This document shows, in pieces, positions 5,393 through 7,507 of a stretch of DNA of 7,507 bases; position 1 is the stretch's first letter, and the number at the start of each line of letters is the position of its first letter. The position numbers and the translations under genes were made by a program. Source of the stretch: Spartobacteria bacterium (GTDB taxonomy: Bacteria > Verrucomicrobiota > Verrucomicrobiia > Chthoniobacterales > Chthoniobacteraceae); the NCBI GenBank assembly GCA_025355595.1, contig JANXZI010000165.1:1-7507 (forward strand), written 5' to 3'. The notes beneath the pieces were generated by a model. The model saw nothing but the letters and a program-made list of their open reading frames with translations. It ran no database searches and was not told the origin of the DNA.

Positions 5393-7198
5393 ATGGAAGC
5401 TATTCGCCCGCATCGCCTCGGCAGCGTCGTTCGTCGGCTTTTCGTGATGATGATCGCTGGCGTCGTCTTTTCCGGGCCAGTCAGCACGGCGGAGGAAAAG
5501 GCCGGGATCGCGTGGCAACCGTGGTCGGATGCAATCTTCGAGCGGGCCAAGGCGGAGAAGCGTTTCGTGCTGCTCGATCTCGGCGCGGGGTGGTGCCACT
5601 GGTGTCATGTCATGGATGAAATGACGTATGCCGATCCGAAGGTGACCGCGCTCATCCGGGAAAAATATATCGCGGTGCGGGTGGATCAGGATGCGCGTCC
5701 CGATCTCGCGAATCGCTACGAGGACTACGGCTGGCCCGCGACGATCATTTTCAACACGGACGGCAGCGAACTGGTGAAGCGGCGTGGATACATTCCGCCG
5801 AAGCCGATGGCGGCGCTCTTGCAGGCGGTCATTGATGATCCGACGCCCGGTCCCTCGGTCGCTCCCGAACCGGTCATCGCCGCCTCGGCGGAATCGGTTT
5901 TGGGCAAAGCGCAGCGCGCGGCGATGCGGGCCGCATTCATCCGCGCCTACGACAACAAGCGCGGCGGCTGGGGCGACTCGCACAAATATCTGCACTGGGA
6001 CGCGCTCGAGTATTGCATCACCGAGGGCGCGGCGGGCGATGCGGCGATGAAACGGATGGCGCGCCAGACGCTGACCGCGGGGCGCAAGCTGATCGATCCG
6101 GTGTGGGGCGGCGTGTATCAGTACTCGACGGACGGGGATTGGGATCACCCGCACTTTGAAAAAATCATGCCGTTTCAGGCGGAGAACATCCGCGTCCTCG
6201 CGATGGCGTCGGCGCAGTGGCGCGAGCCGGAGTGGCTCGGCTTCGCGCAAAAAATCCGCGGCTATCTCCGCGATTTTCTCACGTCGCCGGACGGCGCATT
6301 CTACACGAGCCAGGATGCGGATGTGGTGCCCGGCAAGCACAGCGGCGAATACTTTGCGCTCGGCGATGCGGCGCGCCGGAAGCTCGGCATCCCGCGCGTG
6401 GATCAAAATATTTACGCCCGCGAAAACGGCCTGGTGATCACCGGGCTCGCGGCACTCCACGCAGCGGGTGGAGACGCGGGCAGCATCGAGGATGCGCGCC
6501 GGGCGGCGGAGTGGATCGTGTCGCACCGTGCGCTGCCGGGCGGCGGATTTCGGCATGGCGAGAAAGATGCGGCTGGCCCGTATCTCGCCGATACGCTGGC
6601 GATGGCGCGCGGATTTCTTGCCCTCTACACCGTGACGGCGGAGCGCCGCTGGCTGGCTCGCGCGGAGGAGGCCGCGGCATTCATGGAGTCGCACTTTCAC
6701 AGTGCGCTTGGCTTTGCGACCGCCGCTGCCGCACCCGGAGCGCCATTGAAGCCGAAGCCGCAGGCGGATGAAAACATCGCGCTGGCGCGGTTTGCAAATC
6801 TGCTCCACGCGCACACTGGCAAGGCGGCGCATCGCACGATGGCCGAACATGCGATGCGCTATCTCGCGTCGCCGGTGGTCGTGGGACTGCTGGGCTACGG
6901 CACGAGCGGCATCCTGCTCGCGGATCGCGAACTCCGCACTGAACCCGCGCACGTCACCGTCGTCGGCGGGAAGGACGATCCCGCGGCGCGCGCGCTTTTC
7001 ACCGCAGCACTGCGCTCGGCGCCGCCGATGTCGCGCATCGAGTGGTTCGATCATCGCGAAGGCCCGCTGCCTCGCACAGACGTGGAGTACCCGAAACTCG
7101 ACACGGCGGCGGCCTTCCTTTGCGCGAATGGAAGCTGCTCGCGCCCGATGAACACCCCTGGGGAACTCGCGGAGAAACTGGCGAAACTGAAACGATGA
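5393..7198 (+). CDS. Exported thioredoxin-fold DUF255 (YyaL/SSP411-type) protein
   Basis: A 601-residue protein with two parts. After a probable signal peptide (VVRRLFVMMIAGVVFSGPVSTA, cleavage near residue 25) comes a thioredoxin-like domain (about 30-150) with the family hallmark WCHWCHVM: Trp67, Cys68, Cys71, and GWP with the cis-proline at Pro115. Residues about 175-570 look like the alpha/alpha-barrel domain (GlcNAc 2-epimerase/cellulase-like) of the family, with GGWGDSHKYLHWDAL, GGVYQYSTDGDW, DQNIYARENGLVITGL and ADTLAMARGFLALY. The end carries the family's C-x4-C-x2-P tail (Cys577, Cys582). Family function is not established; a redox or sugar-related role is likely. The start at 5393 is chosen because it gives a normal signal peptide; the frame is open to 5270 and ATG 5300 is an alternative. 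The gene diverges from an ECF sigma gene and has an ECF-like promoter, suggesting stress control. Confidence 0.9.
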   Translation: MEAIRPHRLGSVVRRLFVMMIAGVVFSGPVSTAEEKAGIAWQPWSDAIFERAKAEKRFVLLDLGAGWCHWCHVMDEMTYADPKVTALIREKYIAVRVDQDARPDLANRYEDYGWPATIIFNTDGSELVKRRGYIPPKPMAALLQAVIDDPTPGPSVAPEPVIAASAESVLGKAQRAAMRAAFIRAYDNKRGGWGDSHKYLHWDALEYCITEGAAGDAAMKRMARQTLTAGRKLIDPVWGGVYQYSTDGDWDHPHFEKIMPFQAENIRVLAMASAQWREPEWLGFAQKIRGYLRDFLTSPDGAFYTSQDADVVPGKHSGEYFALGDAARRKLGIPRVDQNIYARENGLVITGLAALHAAGGDAGSIEDARRAAEWIVSHRALPGGGFRHGEKDAAGPYLADTLAMARGFLALYTVTAERRWLARAEEAAAFMESHFHSALGFATAAAAPGAPLKPKPQADENIALARFANLLHAHTGKAAHRTMAEHAMRYLASPVVVGLLGYGTSGILLADRELRTEPAHVTVVGGKDDPAARALFTAALRSAPPMSRIEWFDHREGPLPRTDVEYPKLDTAAAFLCANGSCSRPMNTPGELAEKLAKLKR

Positions 7199-7507
7199 TC
7201 GTGTTGCCGCCATCGAACGCCGGGACGGAAAATCCATTGGAAATGGCGCGTCAGGATCACACAGGCACCCCAACGAATGACGGAGAATGCAAATTCCGGC
7301 GCATCCAGAGAACGGCCTCAACACGAAGGACTGACAATGAACAGGCACGGCCTCCTCAAAATGGTGACGGCGCATTTTGCGTGGATCGCCCGAGGGCGAA
7401 TTATTTTCCACCCGCACTGGTGAAAGCAACGGGCTCAGTGCGCGACTAACACTTTTGCGTGCCGGGGCTGACGGGCAACCGACAGCGGCGGGGCGCAGGA
7501 ACCAAAC
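7199..7507. other. 309-bp stretch with no convincing gene
   Basis: No clear terminator follows the thioredoxin-like gene; the only nearby hairpin is CCATT/AATGG (7234-7246), without a T run. A 28-codon ORF (7337-7423) has a good AAGGA ribosome-binding site six bases before its ATG, but its peptide (MNRHGLLKMV... ending FHPHW) resembles nothing I know. A 7-bp stem CGCACTG/CAGTGCG (7413-7419 with 7436-7442) and the long hairpin at 7453-7500 suggest that the last 100 bases may be the structured leader of a gene beyond the window. Confidence 0.5.
7453..7500 (+). other. Long hairpin capped by a GCAA tetraloop
   Basis: CGG (7472-7474) pairs with CCG (7479-7481) around the GNRA loop GCAA (7475-7478). 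Outward come an A/A mismatch, GCTG with CAGC (7467-7470/7483-7486), two G/G mismatches, GCC with GGC-type pairs (7462-7464/7489-7491), one G/G mismatch, and GCG with CGC (7457-7459/7494-7496) ending in T-A and G-T pairs. No T run follows, so it is not an intrinsic terminator. It may be a leader RNA element; I match it to no riboswitch class. Confidence 0.45.

Noticed and set aside
5209..5550. N-terminal extension of the sigma factor to an ATG at 5550
   Set aside because: It would cover the divergent gene's start and promoter, and the added residues are not sigma-like.
5168..7429. A 753-codon open frame on the minus strand opposite the thioredoxin-like gene
   Set aside because: It is an antisense shadow caused by GC-rich codon use. 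Its protein is Arg/Ala/His-rich without domains, and the plus-strand gene has clear family motifs.
7042..7449. A 135-codon plus-strand frame crossing the end of the thioredoxin-like gene
   Set aside because: It overlaps the conserved C-terminus of a real gene in another frame and has no recognisable features.
7453..7507. Resemblance of GGGCAACC to the core of SAM or cobalamin riboswitches
   Set aside because: The neighbouring helices and conserved boxes of those classes are absent; the short match is explained by the simple hairpin.
1..7507. Search for CRISPR arrays, tRNA/rRNA genes, transposases and integrases
   Set aside because: No regularly spaced repeats, tRNA cloverleaf, rRNA signature or transposase/integrase motif was seen.

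Overview
This is a GC-rich bacterial window with conventional gene packing. Features such as a three-gene minor-pseudopilin set with a large PilX-like member, and an ECF sigma factor paired with a tiny soluble zinc-finger anti-sigma protein, suggest a Verrucomicrobiota-like or other Gram-negative soil/water bacterium. That assignment is inference from gene style only; no rRNA or other phylogenetic marker is present.

Layout. Positions 1-274 hold a near-perfect inverted repeat (107-bp arms, 60-nt spacer). Its left arm and spacer carry a minus-strand coding remnant that resembles the tail of a DNA methyltransferase. A strong hairpin terminator (409-446) ends the minus-strand block. Reading that block in the direction of transcription (right to left), it contains: an ECF sigma factor (5208-4567), a zinc-finger anti-sigma factor (4495-4187), three pilin-like proteins (GspI/PilV-like 4014-3403, GspJ/PilW-like 3396-2683, PilX/GspK-like 2686-1061) and a small exported protein of unknown function (959-465). 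The pilin genes are tightly coupled (6-bp gap, then a GTGA overlap). Diverging from the sigma gene on the plus strand is an exported thioredoxin/DUF255 (YyaL/SSP411-type) protein (5393-7198). The last 309 bases contain no convincing gene but do contain a long hairpin capped by a GCAA tetraloop.

How the parts may work together. The sigma factor, its probable cytoplasmic zinc-thiol anti-sigma factor and the thioredoxin-like protein look like one stress module. The two-block sequence TGTAAG-N16-CGAC, which has the architecture of an ECF promoter, occurs exactly twice: once just upstream of the anti-sigma gene and once upstream of the thioredoxin-like gene, each pointing at its gene. This predicts that the sigma factor controls its own inhibitor and the exported thioredoxin-fold protein. 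The pilin-like genes probably supply minor pseudopilins to a type IV pilus or type II secretion machine encoded elsewhere.
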